Shown here: positions 54,780-63,549 of the stretch, in pieces
Numbering within the stretch: position 1 is the first letter of the stretch
Layout: each line of letters starts with the position of its first letter
The notes under the pieces: generated by a model
Databases searched by the model: none
Seen by the model: only the letters and a program-made list of their open reading frames with translations
Told to the model about the DNA's origin: nothing
Assembly (NCBI GenBank): GCA_965368585.1
Contig: CBDUNM010000003.1
Location: 24,909-88,908, forward strand
Direction: 5' to 3'
Length of the DNA stretch: 64,000 nt
Source of the DNA: JARRQB01 sp965368585
GTDB taxonomy: Bacteria > Pseudomonadota > Gammaproteobacteria > Chromatiales > Chromatiaceae
Made by a program: the position numbers and the translations under genes

Positions 54780-55538
54780 ATGGGCCTCGCAAAACGTATC
54801 ATTCCGTGCCTCGATGTCGACGCCGGTCGCGTTGTCAAGGGCGTCAAGTTCGTCGATATCCGCGATGCCGGCGACCCGGTCGAGGTCGCGCGCCGCTACA
54901 ACGAAGAAGGCGCGGACGAAATCACCTTTCTCGATATCACGGCCAGTTCCGACGAACGTGAAACCATTGTGCACGTGGTCGAGCGGGTGGCGTCGGAGGT
55001 TTTTATTCCGCTGACTGTCGGTGGTGGTATCCGCCAAGTGGAGGACGTGCGGCGCATGCTCAATGCCGGTGCCGACAAGGTCGGTATCAACACCGCGGCG
55101 GTGTTCAATCCCGGATTTGTCAAGGAGGCGGCCGAGAAGTTCGGTTCGCAGTGTATTGTGGTCGCGATCGATGCCAAGAGAGTTGGCGATCATTGGGAGA
55201 TCTTCACCCACGGCGGGCGCAAGCCAACGGGTATCGACGCTGTCCAGTGGGCGCGGAAAATGGCGGAATACGGCGCCGGCGAAATACTGCTCACCAGTAT
55301 GGACCGCGACGGCACCAAGATCGGGTTTGACAACCAGTTGACACGGGCGGTGGCGGAGGCGGTGCCCGTCCCCGTTATCGCGTCGGGCGGGGTGGGGGAG
55401 TTGCAGCACCTGGTGGACGGCGTGAAAAAGGGCGGCGCGGATGCGGTTCTGGCGGCCTCGATATTTCATTTCGCGGAGTACAGCGTGGGCGAAGCGAAAC
55501 GCTTCATGGCCGAACGCGGTGTAGAGGTGCGGCTGTGA
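54780..55538 (+). CDS. hisF: Imidazole glycerol phosphate synthase, cyclase subunit
   Basis: A 252-residue TIM-barrel cyclase that uses ammonia from HisH to form imidazole glycerol phosphate and AICAR. It begins GLAKRIIPCLDVDAGRVVKG with the catalytic aspartate and shows DITASSDERET, TVGGGIRQVED, DRDGTKIGFD and IASGGVGELQH. Its stop overlaps the start of a 21-codon frame (TGATG) in the place where hisI is usually found. Confidence 0.97.
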   Translation: MGLAKRIIPCLDVDAGRVVKGVKFVDIRDAGDPVEVARRYNEEGADEITFLDITASSDERETIVHVVERVASEVFIPLTVGGGIRQVEDVRRMLNAGADKVGINTAAVFNPGFVKEAAEKFGSQCIVVAIDAKRVGDHWEIFTHGGRKPTGIDAVQWARKMAEYGAGEILLTSMDRDGTKIGFDNQLTRAVAEAVPVPVIASGGVGELQHLVDGVKKGGADAVLAASIFHFAEYSVGEAKRFMAERGVEVRL

Positions 55539-55603
55539 TGAAGACGAATACGATGTGCCCGGACGGCGGCGCGTGTCGTGCTCGGGCCGCCGACAGCCCG
55601 TGA
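55538..55603 (+). CDS. 21-codon reading frame in the hisI position
   Basis: A reading frame MKTNTMCPDGG...SP of 21 codons begins with an ATG overlapping the hisF stop (TGATG) and ends with a TGA overlapping the GTG start of hisE (GTGA). In relatives hisI, encoding phosphoribosyl-AMP cyclohydrolase, sits here. The peptide does not resemble HisI, so it may only serve to couple translation, or be the residue of a deletion. Protein-level expression is unproven. Confidence 0.4.
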   Translation: MKTNTMCPDGGACRARAADSP

Positions 55604-55923
55604 ACGACACGCTGGAAAAACTGGCGGTTGTTCTGGAGCAGCGCAAAGCAGCGGATGCGACGAGTTCATACGTCGCCAAGTTGTATGCCAAGGGTCTGGA
55701 CGGGATTTTGAAGAAAATCGGCGAGGAAGCCGCGGAGACCATCATGGCGGCGAAAGACGGCGATGCGCAAAAAATCGTCAGCGAGACCGCCGATCTGTGG
55801 TTTCACTCGCTGGTGATGCTGGCGCATCTGAACCTGGGCCCCGGCGATGTGTTGGCCGAACTGGACCGGCGCTTCGGCTTATCGGGGCTGGAGGAGAAAG
55901 CCAGGCGCGGGCAACGCGATTGA
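55600..55923 (+). CDS. hisE: Phosphoribosyl-ATP pyrophosphatase
   Basis: A 107-residue enzyme that removes pyrophosphate from phosphoribosyl-ATP, the second step of histidine synthesis. It shows DATSSYVAKLYAKGLDGILKKIGEEAAETIMAAKDGD and SETADLWFHSLVMLAHL, the MazG-like metal-binding pattern. The GTG start at 55600 gives VNDTLEKL, matching relatives; an in-frame ATG at 55555 would add 15 arginine-rich residues. HisE is a separate protein here, not fused to HisI. Confidence 0.95.
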   Translation: MNDTLEKLAVVLEQRKAADATSSYVAKLYAKGLDGILKKIGEEAAETIMAAKDGDAQKIVSETADLWFHSLVMLAHLNLGPGDVLAELDRRFGLSGLEEKARRGQRD

Positions 55924-56018
55924 TTCGATGCCCGGCAATCTGAGTTATCATCCGCGCTTCGCGGCGGCGATTGCCGCCTACAGAATTACGTAAGACGCCG
56001 TAGCGGCGGGAGACTGAA

Positions 56019-56255
56019 ATGGGTTTCGGTGGTATCAGTATCTGGCAACTGTTGATCATCCTCGTGATAGTGCTGCTGTTGTTCGGCACCAAGCGGTTGC
56101 GCAATCTGGGCGGCGATCTGGGAAACGCCGTCAAAGGGTTCCGTAAGGCCATGGACGACGGTGAAAAAGAGTCGCCGGCCGAGAAAATCGAGCAGGCCGC
56201 AAAAGAGGACGACGTGATCGAAGGTCAGGCGACGCGCGAAAAAGACAAGACCTGA
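56019..56255 (+). CDS. tatA: Twin-arginine translocase subunit TatA
   Basis: A 78-residue protein with one N-terminal membrane helix (ISIWQLLIILVIVLLLFG), the conserved FG hinge, an amphipathic helix and a charged tail. TatA oligomers form the conduit for folded proteins with twin-arginine signals. It lies 95 bp after hisE, an association conserved in many proteobacteria. A GGGAG site precedes the ATG. Confidence 0.96.
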   Translation: MGFGGISIWQLLIILVIVLLLFGTKRLRNLGGDLGNAVKGFRKAMDDGEKESPAEKIEQAAKEDDVIEGQATREKDKT

Positions 56256-56455
56256 ATCCCTAACGCGTCTGACACCGCACGACAAGCTCTCAATGGCATT
56301 CTCCGCCCGAACATATCGCACCGGCGAAAGGTTCCGCTTTTGTTGCTACCGAACACATTCGAAGCGATGACGTCGATGCGCGCCCCGTTGATATGTCGGC
56401 TGCAGCCCCTGCGACCGGTCCGTGTGACTGTCACGGGCGAGGCGCGAGTATAGCC

Positions 56456-56824
56456 GTGTTCGACGTCGGTTTTTTCGAATTGCTGTTGATCGGCGTGGTT
56501 GCGCTTATCGTTGTCGGTCCCGAGCGTTTACCGCGCATCGCCCGTACGGCCGGACTTTGGCTGGGTAAAGGGCGCCGCTTCATCGGGCAGGTCCGCTCCG
56601 ACATCGAGCAAGAGATCAAAGCGGATGAGCTGAAGCGGATACTAGACGAGCAGAAACGCGCCAATCCGATGCACGAAATCATCGAAGACACCAAAGACGC
56701 CTTCGGCGAAATCAAGTCAAAGACCGCTATCTCCGAAGCGAACGCAAGTTCCACAAAGGTTGCTTCAAACCAGGCCAAAGAATCCGCCCAAGCAAAATCC
56801 GATGGCCACACCGCAGACTCCTGA
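56456..56824 (+). CDS. tatB: Twin-arginine translocase subunit TatB
   Basis: A 122-residue protein starting at GTG, with VFDVGFFELLLIGVVALIVVGPERLPRIAR: membrane helix, the glutamate in the helix and the VGPE(R)LP motif of TatB, then a long amphipathic helix and a polar tail. It forms the substrate receptor with TatC. The upstream in-frame ATG would put 21 polar residues before the helix. The 200-bp gap after tatA is unusually long for this operon. Overlaps tatC by 23 bp. Confidence 0.94.
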   Translation: MFDVGFFELLLIGVVALIVVGPERLPRIARTAGLWLGKGRRFIGQVRSDIEQEIKADELKRILDEQKRANPMHEIIEDTKDAFGEIKSKTAISEANASSTKVASNQAKESAQAKSDGHTADS

Positions 56825-57965
56825 GCACGAGGCGCCGTTCGTCTCCCACCTCATTGAGCTGCGCGATCGCCTGCTACGGACCGTGCTCGTCATCTTGGCG
56901 ATCTTTATCTGCCTGTTTCCTTTTGCCAACGATATCTACCGCTACGTTGCAGACCCCTTGATGGCAGTTTTGCCGGAAGGCACCAGTATGATCGCCACGC
57001 AAGTGGCCTCACCGTTTCTAACGCCGTTTAAACTGAGTCTGATCGCCGCGGTGTTTCTGGCGATCCCCTTTATCCTGCATCAGCTGTGGGCCTTTGTGGC
57101 ACCCGGCCTATATCAGCATGAGCGGCGTTTGGCGATGCCCCTGTTGGCATCCAGCATTGCGTTGTTTTATCTAGGAATGGCGTTCGCATACTTTGTGGTG
57201 TTTCCGCTGGTATTCGGGTTCCTAACGAGTATCGCGCCGGAAGGCGTGGCGGTGATGACCGACATAACCGCCTATCTGGATTTCGTGCTGGCGTTGTTTT
57301 TCGCCTTTGGACTGGCGTTCGAGGTGCCTATCGCGACCATCATACTGGTGTGGGCGGGGGTGACGACCCCGGCATCACTCGCGAGCAAGCGACCTTACGT
57401 CATTGTCGGGGCGTTTATCGTCGGCATGCTGTTGACCCCACCCGATATTATTTCTCAAACCTTGCTCGCCTTGCCCATGTGGGTGTTGTTTGAACTGGGC
57501 GTGCTGTTGTCGCGGTTTTTTATCCGGGGAAGGAATGCGGTGGACGAAGCGGCGGCTGGCGAGGAACCGGCCGGGGCGGCGGTCGCGTCAGCCACGGCCG
57601 GCGCCGGTACCGCAAGCGGTACGTCTCCCGTCGTGGATGAAAACCGCTTTGTCCCCATGACCGACGAGGAGATGGAAGCGGAGCTGGACGCTATCGAAGC
57701 CGAAGACGACGACAAAAAGGGTAGGTCGGGCGATGGGCAAGAAGCCGCGAAGGCGCATGACGATACCGCTGCAAAGCCGACCGATACCGTAGAGCAAGTG
57801 CGTCGGGCGCGGGTTGAAGAAAAGCTCGTACGCGTGCAGGAATTGCGCGAAGCCATGGATTTTGACGGCATGCGGGGCTTGCTCTATGAGATCCTGGTCG
57901 AGGGCGATGACGATCAGATTCGGGTCGCGCGCGATATTCTCGCGCAGTTGGACGACCCGACCTGA
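56802..57965 (+). CDS. tatC: Twin-arginine translocase subunit TatC with C-terminal extension
   Basis: A 387-residue protein. Residues 1-245 are a normal six-helix TatC: HLIELRDRLLR at the N-terminus, the cytoplasmic FLTPFKLS loop, LWAFVAPGLYQHER and TPPDIISQ. Beyond about residue 246 lies a 140-residue cytoplasmic tail that most TatC lack: an Ala/Gly linker, an acidic stretch (DEEMEAELDAIEAEDDD) and a final helical segment at about 338-383 (EEKLVRVQEL to LAQL) that resembles the C-terminal domain of FimV. The ATG at 56802 gives the short cytoplasmic N-terminus expected. Confidence 0.95.
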   Translation: MATPQTPEHEAPFVSHLIELRDRLLRTVLVILAIFICLFPFANDIYRYVADPLMAVLPEGTSMIATQVASPFLTPFKLSLIAAVFLAIPFILHQLWAFVAPGLYQHERRLAMPLLASSIALFYLGMAFAYFVVFPLVFGFLTSIAPEGVAVMTDITAYLDFVLALFFAFGLAFEVPIATIILVWAGVTTPASLASKRPYVIVGAFIVGMLLTPPDIISQTLLALPMWVLFELGVLLSRFFIRGRNAVDEAAAGEEPAGAAVASATAGAGTASGTSPVVDENRFVPMTDEEMEAELDAIEAEDDDKKGRSGDGQEAAKAHDDTAAKPTDTVEQVRRARVEEKLVRVQELREAMDFDGMRGLLYEILVEGDDDQIRVARDILAQLDDPT

Positions 57966-58171
57966 CCGACCAACTGCATTCGATACGCTGGCGGATCATT
58001 GATAGGAGCAGCCACACTGCCGGCGACGCCGCGCGGTCGCGCAACAAACATCGTCGGCCGAAGGAAGCCGGCTCGGCGATGCGCATCCGATCGACGCCGC
58101 GGCACCCTGAGGCTGGTCTCCTGCGGCGCAATCCAGCGCAGTCGGCCGTACAACCGGTCAGGGGGTATTCA

Positions 58172-60025
58172 ATGAGAAAAACTCTGCACGCTTGGTTTTG
58201 TTGTCTGCTGCTCTCGAGTGCCGCTGATGCGCTCGAAAACCAGCTGGCGAATCACGCTTCCCCGTATCTGGCCATGCACGGCACCGACCCGGTGCATTGG
58301 CAAGACTGGGGCGATCAGGTGCTGGTGGCGGCGCGGCGGGAGGATAAATTGATGTTTATCTCGAGCGGTTACTTTGCCTGTCACTGGTGCCACGTCATGC
58401 AGCAGGAAAGCTACCGTAATCCCGAGATTGCGCAACTGCTGAACAAGCATTTCATCCCCGTGAAACTGGATCGAGAGCTGCATCCCGCGCTGGATGCGCA
58501 TCTGATCGATTTCGTGCAACAGACGCAGGGGCGTGCTGGTTGGCCGCTGAACGTTTTCGTGACCCCGGAAGGTTTCCCTCTGGTTGGTCTGACCTATGCC
58601 CCGAGTGATCGATTCATCGATATCCTCAGACATCTGGTAACCCTTTGGGACGAAAAACGCGAGCCCAACCGGGCATTGGCACAACGCGCGATGGCCGCTA
58701 TCCGGAATAACGATGCGCCGGTCGAGGTGCCGGCGGACATGGCGCCAACGGCTTTGCGGCGAGCGTTCGTGGCCCGTGCGTTGGCAATCGCCGACGATAT
58801 GACGGGCGGGTTCGGCGATCAGAATCGTTTTCCCATGGCGCCGCAACTATTGGCTTTGATGGAGATGCAGTCGCTCGCCGCGAATTCGGATCTGGCCGAT
58901 TTTCTCAAGCTGACGCTCGACCAGATGGCGTCGCAAGGTCTGCGCGACCATCTGGGCGGCGGGTTTTTTCGCTACACCGTTGATCCCAACTGGCAGGTGC
59001 CTCACTACGAAAAGATGCTTTACACGCAAGCGCTGTTGGCGCAGGTGTATCTCGCAGCGGCCGCGGTATTCGAACACTCCCCCTATGCGGCGGTGGCAGA
59101 GGATACACTGGATTTCGTACTCCGCCATCTGGCAGCAGCCGGCGGCGGTTACATCGCCAGCCTGTCGGCCGTCGACGGCGCGGGCAAAGAGGGCGGGGCT
59201 TATTTGTGGTCGGACGACCAACTGGGCGCCGTGTTAAATGCGGATGAACTGTCATTGGCGCGGCCGTATTGGTCAATGCAGGGCAATGCGCCGACCGAGG
59301 GGGGATATTTGCCGCGACGCGTAACCGATAGTTTGGCCCTGGCCAAGGCGTCGGGTATCGAAGTGTCCGCGCTGGCAAGCGAAACCGCGCGGCTACGCGA
59401 CAAGCTGATTAACGAACGCCTCAAGCGCGATTTACCGCGCGACGAAAAGGTGATCGTTGGTTGGAACGGATTGTTGCTGGCCGTGCTGGCGGAAGCGGGT
59501 GAACAACTGGACGCCGAGCCTTATCGGCGGGCTGCGGGTGAGTTGGGCGAATTCCTCATGCGGCGTTACTGGAACGGCGAACGGTTGCTTCGCGCGCGTG
59601 GAGAGCAGGGCGCCATCGGTACCCCTGCGTTGGAGGATTACGCGTACCTGTCGCTGGGTCTGGACCGGTTGGCTGGATTACAGGGCAACGGGCGTGCAGC
59701 GACAGTGAGAGATGAATTGCTGGGAGCGGCGTGGCGCGATTTTCACACCCCGGGGAAGGGTTGGCGGGCCGGTGGCACGAACGCGCAACTGCCCGCAATG
59801 GCGTCGCATCGGGCCATGCGCGACGGCCCAATGCCCAGCCCCGCGGCGGTCGTGGTCGGCTTGTCGCTAAGGTCAGGGTCTCCAGTTACCGTGGAGCTGG
59901 CGCGGTCATCGATGCTGGCTGCCAAGGGCAGCGTGTACCGCGAGCCGCTGTGGCACGCGACCGATGTGGCGATCATCGCAGGGAAGGGCTTAGCGGTAAC
60001 GCATTCGCGTGCCGTGAGTCAGTGA
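58172..60025 (+). CDS. Exported DUF255 thioredoxin-domain protein
   Basis: A 617-residue protein of the DUF255/spermatogenesis-associated-20 type: an N-terminal thioredoxin-like domain with the CHWC redox motif (in YFACHWCHVMQQES) followed by a six-hairpin glycosidase-like helical domain (GGFGDQNRFP, HLGGGFFRYTVDPNWQVPHYEKML). Most family members are cytosolic. Here the ATG at 58172, preceded by GGGGGT, gives a signal-peptide-like MRKTLHAWFCCLLLSSAADA, so export to the periplasm is likely. It follows tatC by about 200 bp. Function unknown. Confidence 0.85.
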   Translation: MRKTLHAWFCCLLLSSAADALENQLANHASPYLAMHGTDPVHWQDWGDQVLVAARREDKLMFISSGYFACHWCHVMQQESYRNPEIAQLLNKHFIPVKLDRELHPALDAHLIDFVQQTQGRAGWPLNVFVTPEGFPLVGLTYAPSDRFIDILRHLVTLWDEKREPNRALAQRAMAAIRNNDAPVEVPADMAPTALRRAFVARALAIADDMTGGFGDQNRFPMAPQLLALMEMQSLAANSDLADFLKLTLDQMASQGLRDHLGGGFFRYTVDPNWQVPHYEKMLYTQALLAQVYLAAAAVFEHSPYAAVAEDTLDFVLRHLAAAGGGYIASLSAVDGAGKEGGAYLWSDDQLGAVLNADELSLARPYWSMQGNAPTEGGYLPRRVTDSLALAKASGIEVSALASETARLRDKLINERLKRDLPRDEKVIVGWNGLLLAVLAEAGEQLDAEPYRRAAGELGEFLMRRYWNGERLLRARGEQGAIGTPALEDYAYLSLGLDRLAGLQGNGRAATVRDELLGAAWRDFHTPGKGWRAGGTNAQLPAMASHRAMRDGPMPSPAAVVVGLSLRSGSPVTVELARSSMLAAKGSVYREPLWHATDVAIIAGKGLAVTHSRAVSQ

Positions 60026-60328
60026 TAGGTTGATTTCTTCGGCGCTGAGTTCTTTGGGAAACAACGTTCCTGATATCTTGGCCCCGTTGATACTGGCGCC
60101 GTCGAGTTTGGTTTCTGACAGATCCAGACCGCGAAGATCAGCCTGACGTAAATAGGCGTCGGAGAGATCAAGGCCGTGCACTTGGGCGTGGCGGAGATCC
60201 ACACCGCGCAGATCGGTGCCGCGCAGATCACAGCAGCCACCCTTGGCACACCGCTCGTTGAACTCTTTGATACCGCCGTGGCGTAACAACTGGTACAGCT
60301 CGTCATCGCTGATGCGGGGTTCAGACAT
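59990..60328 (-). CDS. Pentapeptide-repeat protein
   Basis: A 112-residue protein with about eight pentapeptide repeats (A(D/N)LxG-type, such as LRGTDLRGVDLRHAQVHGLDL and later) in the middle, forming a right-handed quadrilateral helix. The start at 60328 has a perfect AAGGAG site; a longer frame from 60379 lacks support. A CxKGGCC segment precedes the repeats. Its last 12 codons overlap the convergent DUF255 gene. Function is not predictable from the repeats. Confidence 0.85.
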   Translation of the reverse strand: MSEPRISDDELYQLLRHGGIKEFNERCAKGGCCDLRGTDLRGVDLRHAQVHGLDLSDAYLRQADLRGLDLSETKLDGASINGAKISGTLFPKELSAEEINLSLTHGTRMRYR

Positions 60329-60511
60329 GGACCAATCTCCTTCGTAATGAGCCATCTTGAGCATCACCCTTTCTACCACGATTATACGGTGCGTCAGGGT
60401 TTTTCGCGCCAGATCTCATCGTTTTACGCCTGATAAACCCGAAATTGACTGTTCGTGGCGTATCCGTCCTGCCTTCCACATCCCACAGGTGCCAACCGGT
60501 CACCGCGTAGC

Positions 60512-60709
60512 TTACAGTGCAGCCAGTTCTCTGTCCGTCAGCGGCGCGTCGAGCGTGGTGCCCGGATCCGGCGCCACTTCCCGCGGCAGGCGCTTTCGCT
60601 TGGACAGATCCCGCGCGGGCTTGATGCGCGGATCCGCCAGGCTTCTGTTGTTCGGGCGTGAGCCATTTTTGACCGATACCGCTGGTTTGGTCGAGTCGAG
60701 GTCTTGCAT
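60512..60709 (-). CDS. Small basic hypothetical protein
   Basis: A 65-residue lysine/arginine-rich soluble protein with a polar N-terminus and a more conserved-looking C-terminal part (KRKRLPREVAPDPGTTLDAPLTDRELAAL). The ATG is preceded by GGAGG with good spacing, which supports that it is translated. I do not recognise the family. It stands alone upstream of the pentapeptide gene on the same strand. Confidence 0.55.
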   Translation of the reverse strand: MQDLDSTKPAVSVKNGSRPNNRSLADPRIKPARDLSKRKRLPREVAPDPGTTLDAPLTDRELAAL

Positions 60710-61030
60710 TTGCTTGCCTCCGAATCTCCGTACGTCGAGGTGGAAACCGTGTTGGTTTGTGTCACCTGGGAACGTAGTGTTGAAGACCGACGGATTGTGG
60801 GAAATATTTCCGTTTCTTACCCGGTGTTTTATGCATCAGCAATGCGATCACGGTTTAAGAGACAAAGATCCGTGCTTATCGCCTGATAATCGCCGTGCCA
60901 TTGCATCGGCGCGAAACTGTCGCGCTCGTCAATGTGTGATTGGCATCGAAATTATTGAGAACAACACCGTCTAGGCTAGTCGACTGTGTCCATAGCCGAT
61001 CAGAGTGAGGCGGGTACCGCCGGAGGGAAA
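60710..61030. other. Divergent spacer before the DUF302 gene
   Basis: A 321-bp spacer between divergent small genes. Frames on the plus strand lack protein features. I see no RNA gene. It presumably carries both promoters. Confidence 0.35.
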
Positions 61031-61885
61031 ATGTATACCAAGTCGAAAACTTTATTGAATTGGGTGATCTTCATCACATTCTCGTGTTTCCTAGGGACGT
61101 CGCACGCATATTGGCATGACGCCGATCTGGCCGCTGAGCTTGCCGAGGTGAAAACCGTCGATGCCGCGGTCGACCTCATCGCGGAAACCCTGGAAAGGGA
61201 TCGATTCGAAATCGTACTGGAGGTCGATCATCAGGCCGCCGCAACGAGTGTCGGCCTGGAACTGCGGCCGACCACGGTGGTGTTCGCGCGCGCGTCGAAG
61301 TGGCTGGAGCGCGCGATCTTGCGCCGCTCGGACACGATCGGCATTGACTTGCCGGTAAAGATTCTGGTGTTCGAGGACGCCGACGGAGTTATTCAGTATC
61401 GATTCAATCCGACCGGCTACCTGACGGACCGCCACGACGTGCCGACGCTTGATGTCGCTTTCCGGCTGCTGAACAGAACCGTCGACAAAACCATCGAATT
61501 GAATGACGGGTTGATCACGACACCCAGCAATCGCTCGGTTGCGGATACCGTTACGGCGATACAAGACGCGCTCGCGGCTGCCGGCGGGTTCAGGATTCCG
61601 CTCACTTTGGACTACTCGGTCGGCTTTCGGCACCCCAGGGCCGCCACCTTGATCGTGTTCGGTAACCCCAACGTGGGGACGCCGCTGATGCAGGCGACGC
61701 AGGAAGTTGCGCTCGACTTGCCGCAGAAGTTCCTGGTCTGGGAAGACGAAGGCGGCGAGGTCTATATCACCTACAACGATCCCTTCTTCATCGCCAAGCG
61801 CCATAACGTTCAGGGCGAGGACGCGCGCTTGACGAATATCAGCAACGCGTTGGCCAATTTTGCCCGCCTGGGGGCGGGCGAGTAG
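61031..61885 (+). CDS. Exported protein with two DUF302 domains
   Basis: A 284-residue protein with a signal peptide (MYTKSKTLLNWVIFITFSCFLGTSHA) and two DUF302 domains, about residues 35-140 and 155-265. Each has the VFGNP- or VFARAS-type core followed by a DLP(x)K(I/F)LV(F/W)ED segment and a YxxxR/KRH ending. The family is small dimeric alpha/beta folds with unknown function, often found near sulfur and heavy-metal genes. The ATG at 61031 has a GGAGG site. Monocistronic as far as seen. Confidence 0.85.
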   Translation: MYTKSKTLLNWVIFITFSCFLGTSHAYWHDADLAAELAEVKTVDAAVDLIAETLERDRFEIVLEVDHQAAATSVGLELRPTTVVFARASKWLERAILRRSDTIGIDLPVKILVFEDADGVIQYRFNPTGYLTDRHDVPTLDVAFRLLNRTVDKTIELNDGLITTPSNRSVADTVTAIQDALAAAGGFRIPLTLDYSVGFRHPRAATLIVFGNPNVGTPLMQATQEVALDLPQKFLVWEDEGGEVYITYNDPFFIAKRHNVQGEDARLTNISNALANFARLGAGE

Positions 61886-62221
61886 CCGTCACCTGGCGCA
61901 ACCGGCTTTGGCAGTCACGACACTGGCTGGCCGGTTGCGTTCGTGCTGCGTTCAGGCTGGCTGGCGGAAAACGCGGGTTTACCGCCGCGACCTGCGTTCA
62001 TCGCTTGCGGCGAAACGGACCGCGTAACCTTCTGCTCAGTCGCGCTGGGCGCTTTCTGCGGCGATCCACGGTTGATCGCGCACGGCGCCTGGTTCACAGT
62101 ACATAGGCGTGCGACTTTGATGTTGGTCGATAGCGCCTCGGGCGGTGTACATCGAGAGGCGACGGGCGGTGGCGTAGGCGGTTGCAGCGAGTTTGCTGCG
62201 GGGATTCGCGAGAGGTGACGG
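61886..62221. other. Spacer between DUF302 gene and dinB
   Basis: A 336-bp stretch. Two frames of about 90-107 codons, one on each strand, overlap almost completely and show no recognisable features; the minus-strand one is rich in proline and threonine. I cannot support a gene here. Confidence 0.35.
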
Positions 62222-63400
62222 GTGGCGCGATGGGTCATGCATGTTGATCTCGACGCCTTCTATGCGTCGATCGAGCAACGGGACAATCCGGATCTACGCG
62301 GCCGGCCGGTCGTAGTCGGCGCGTTGCCGGGCGGGCGTGGCGTCGTTGCCACCTGTTCCTATGAAGCTCGGTGTTTCGGCGTTCGGTCCGCTATGCCGAT
62401 AGCCGAAGCGGCGCGGCGCTTGCCGTCCGAGACCGTCTATGTTCGCCCGCGCATGGCGCACTATGCAGGGGTTTCGCGAGCGATCATGCAGGTCTTGAAG
62501 GCGGTCTCGCCTGTCGTCGAAAAAGTGTCTATCGACGAGGCCTATCTGGATGTCTCGGGTCTCGAGCGCTTGGTGGGGGCGCCGGAAGTAGTCGGCCGAC
62601 GCGCCAAGGAAATGATACATGAGGCGGTTGGACTTACCGCCTCGGTGGGTATAGGTCCGAACCGGTTTATCGCCAAGATCGCCTCCGATCACCGCAAGCC
62701 GGACGGGCTGACCGTGGTGCGTTGCGAAGATATTCAGGCCTTTCTCGACCCCCTGCCGGTAACCGTGCTGCGAGGCGTCGGGGTCAAGACGGAGCCGGTA
62801 CTGCGGCGTTTGGGACTGGTGTCCGTGGCCGACGTGCGCCGGGTCCCGCTCGATACATTGCGCCAGCAACTGGGTGCCCAGATGGGGGTCAAGATGTACG
62901 AGCAGGCGCGTGGGATCGCCTCCGACAAGTTGCACACCGACAGCATGCGAAAGTCGATCTCCAAGGAAACGACCTTCGACGAAGACCTCACCGATGTTGC
63001 AACATTACGCGATACGTTGCGTTGGGCGGCCCAGGAAATCGCGTTCATCGCCCGGGAAGAAAAACGCAAGCCCTCTGTCGTGACGTTGAAGATCCGCTTT
63101 ACAGGCTTCGAAACCCATACACGCTCCCGAACCCTGACGGTTCCGAATCACGACGCGTTGGAATTGTTTCACGTGGCCTGGGCGTTGTACCAGAACGAGG
63201 ACTGGAGCAGAAAGCCCGTTCGGCTTATCGGGCTAGGCGTTTCGGGATGGAGCACGGATGCGGGAACGCAACAGGATCTGTTCGATAAGGGAGCCGTGGC
63301 GGCCCCGAAAGAGCAACGTCTCAACCACGCCCTGGACGAGATCAGTCACAAATTCGGCCGAGGTTCAATTCAGCTGGGGCTCAAGCGCCGTAAGCATTGA
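62222..63400 (+). CDS. dinB: DNA polymerase IV
   Basis: A 392-residue Y-family translesion polymerase. The active-site acidic residues are in MHVDLDAFYAS (Asp9, with Asp11 nearby) and SIDEAYLD (Asp105, Glu106), followed by SVGIGPNRFIAKIASDHRKPDG. The C-terminal little-finger domain ends near QLGL, which resembles the clamp-binding motif of Escherichia coli Pol IV. It starts with GTG and is about 40 residues longer than that enzyme. No LexA box was recognised upstream. Confidence 0.95.
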   Translation: MARWVMHVDLDAFYASIEQRDNPDLRGRPVVVGALPGGRGVVATCSYEARCFGVRSAMPIAEAARRLPSETVYVRPRMAHYAGVSRAIMQVLKAVSPVVEKVSIDEAYLDVSGLERLVGAPEVVGRRAKEMIHEAVGLTASVGIGPNRFIAKIASDHRKPDGLTVVRCEDIQAFLDPLPVTVLRGVGVKTEPVLRRLGLVSVADVRRVPLDTLRQQLGAQMGVKMYEQARGIASDKLHTDSMRKSISKETTFDEDLTDVATLRDTLRWAAQEIAFIAREEKRKPSVVTLKIRFTGFETHTRSRTLTVPNHDALELFHVAWALYQNEDWSRKPVRLIGLGVSGWSTDAGTQQDLFDKGAVAAPKEQRLNHALDEISHKFGRGSIQLGLKRRKH

Positions 63401-63549
63401 CGATGGCGATGGCGGGTAATCAATGGAGCTGAGCGATCCGCTCGGACGGTTGCAGCAGAGGACACCAGGTTCGGTACGAGTCTTTACGCGAAACCTCGCG
63501 TGGCGCCGGGGTCGACCGCGTTGCGGAAGCGCGGCGCTACAAGAGCGAC

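Noticed and set aside
55963..55978. GGCGGC-GATT-GCCGCC hairpin before tatA as a terminator
   Set aside because: No T-run follows it; it may only be a structured leader.
60357..60974. 205-codon plus-strand frame over the small basic gene
   Set aside because: Opposite to two minus-strand genes that have strong ribosome-binding sites; composition is not protein-like.
61915..62238. Frames of 107 (minus) and 91 (plus) codons before dinB
   Set aside because: They lie over one another, have biased composition and no start signals.
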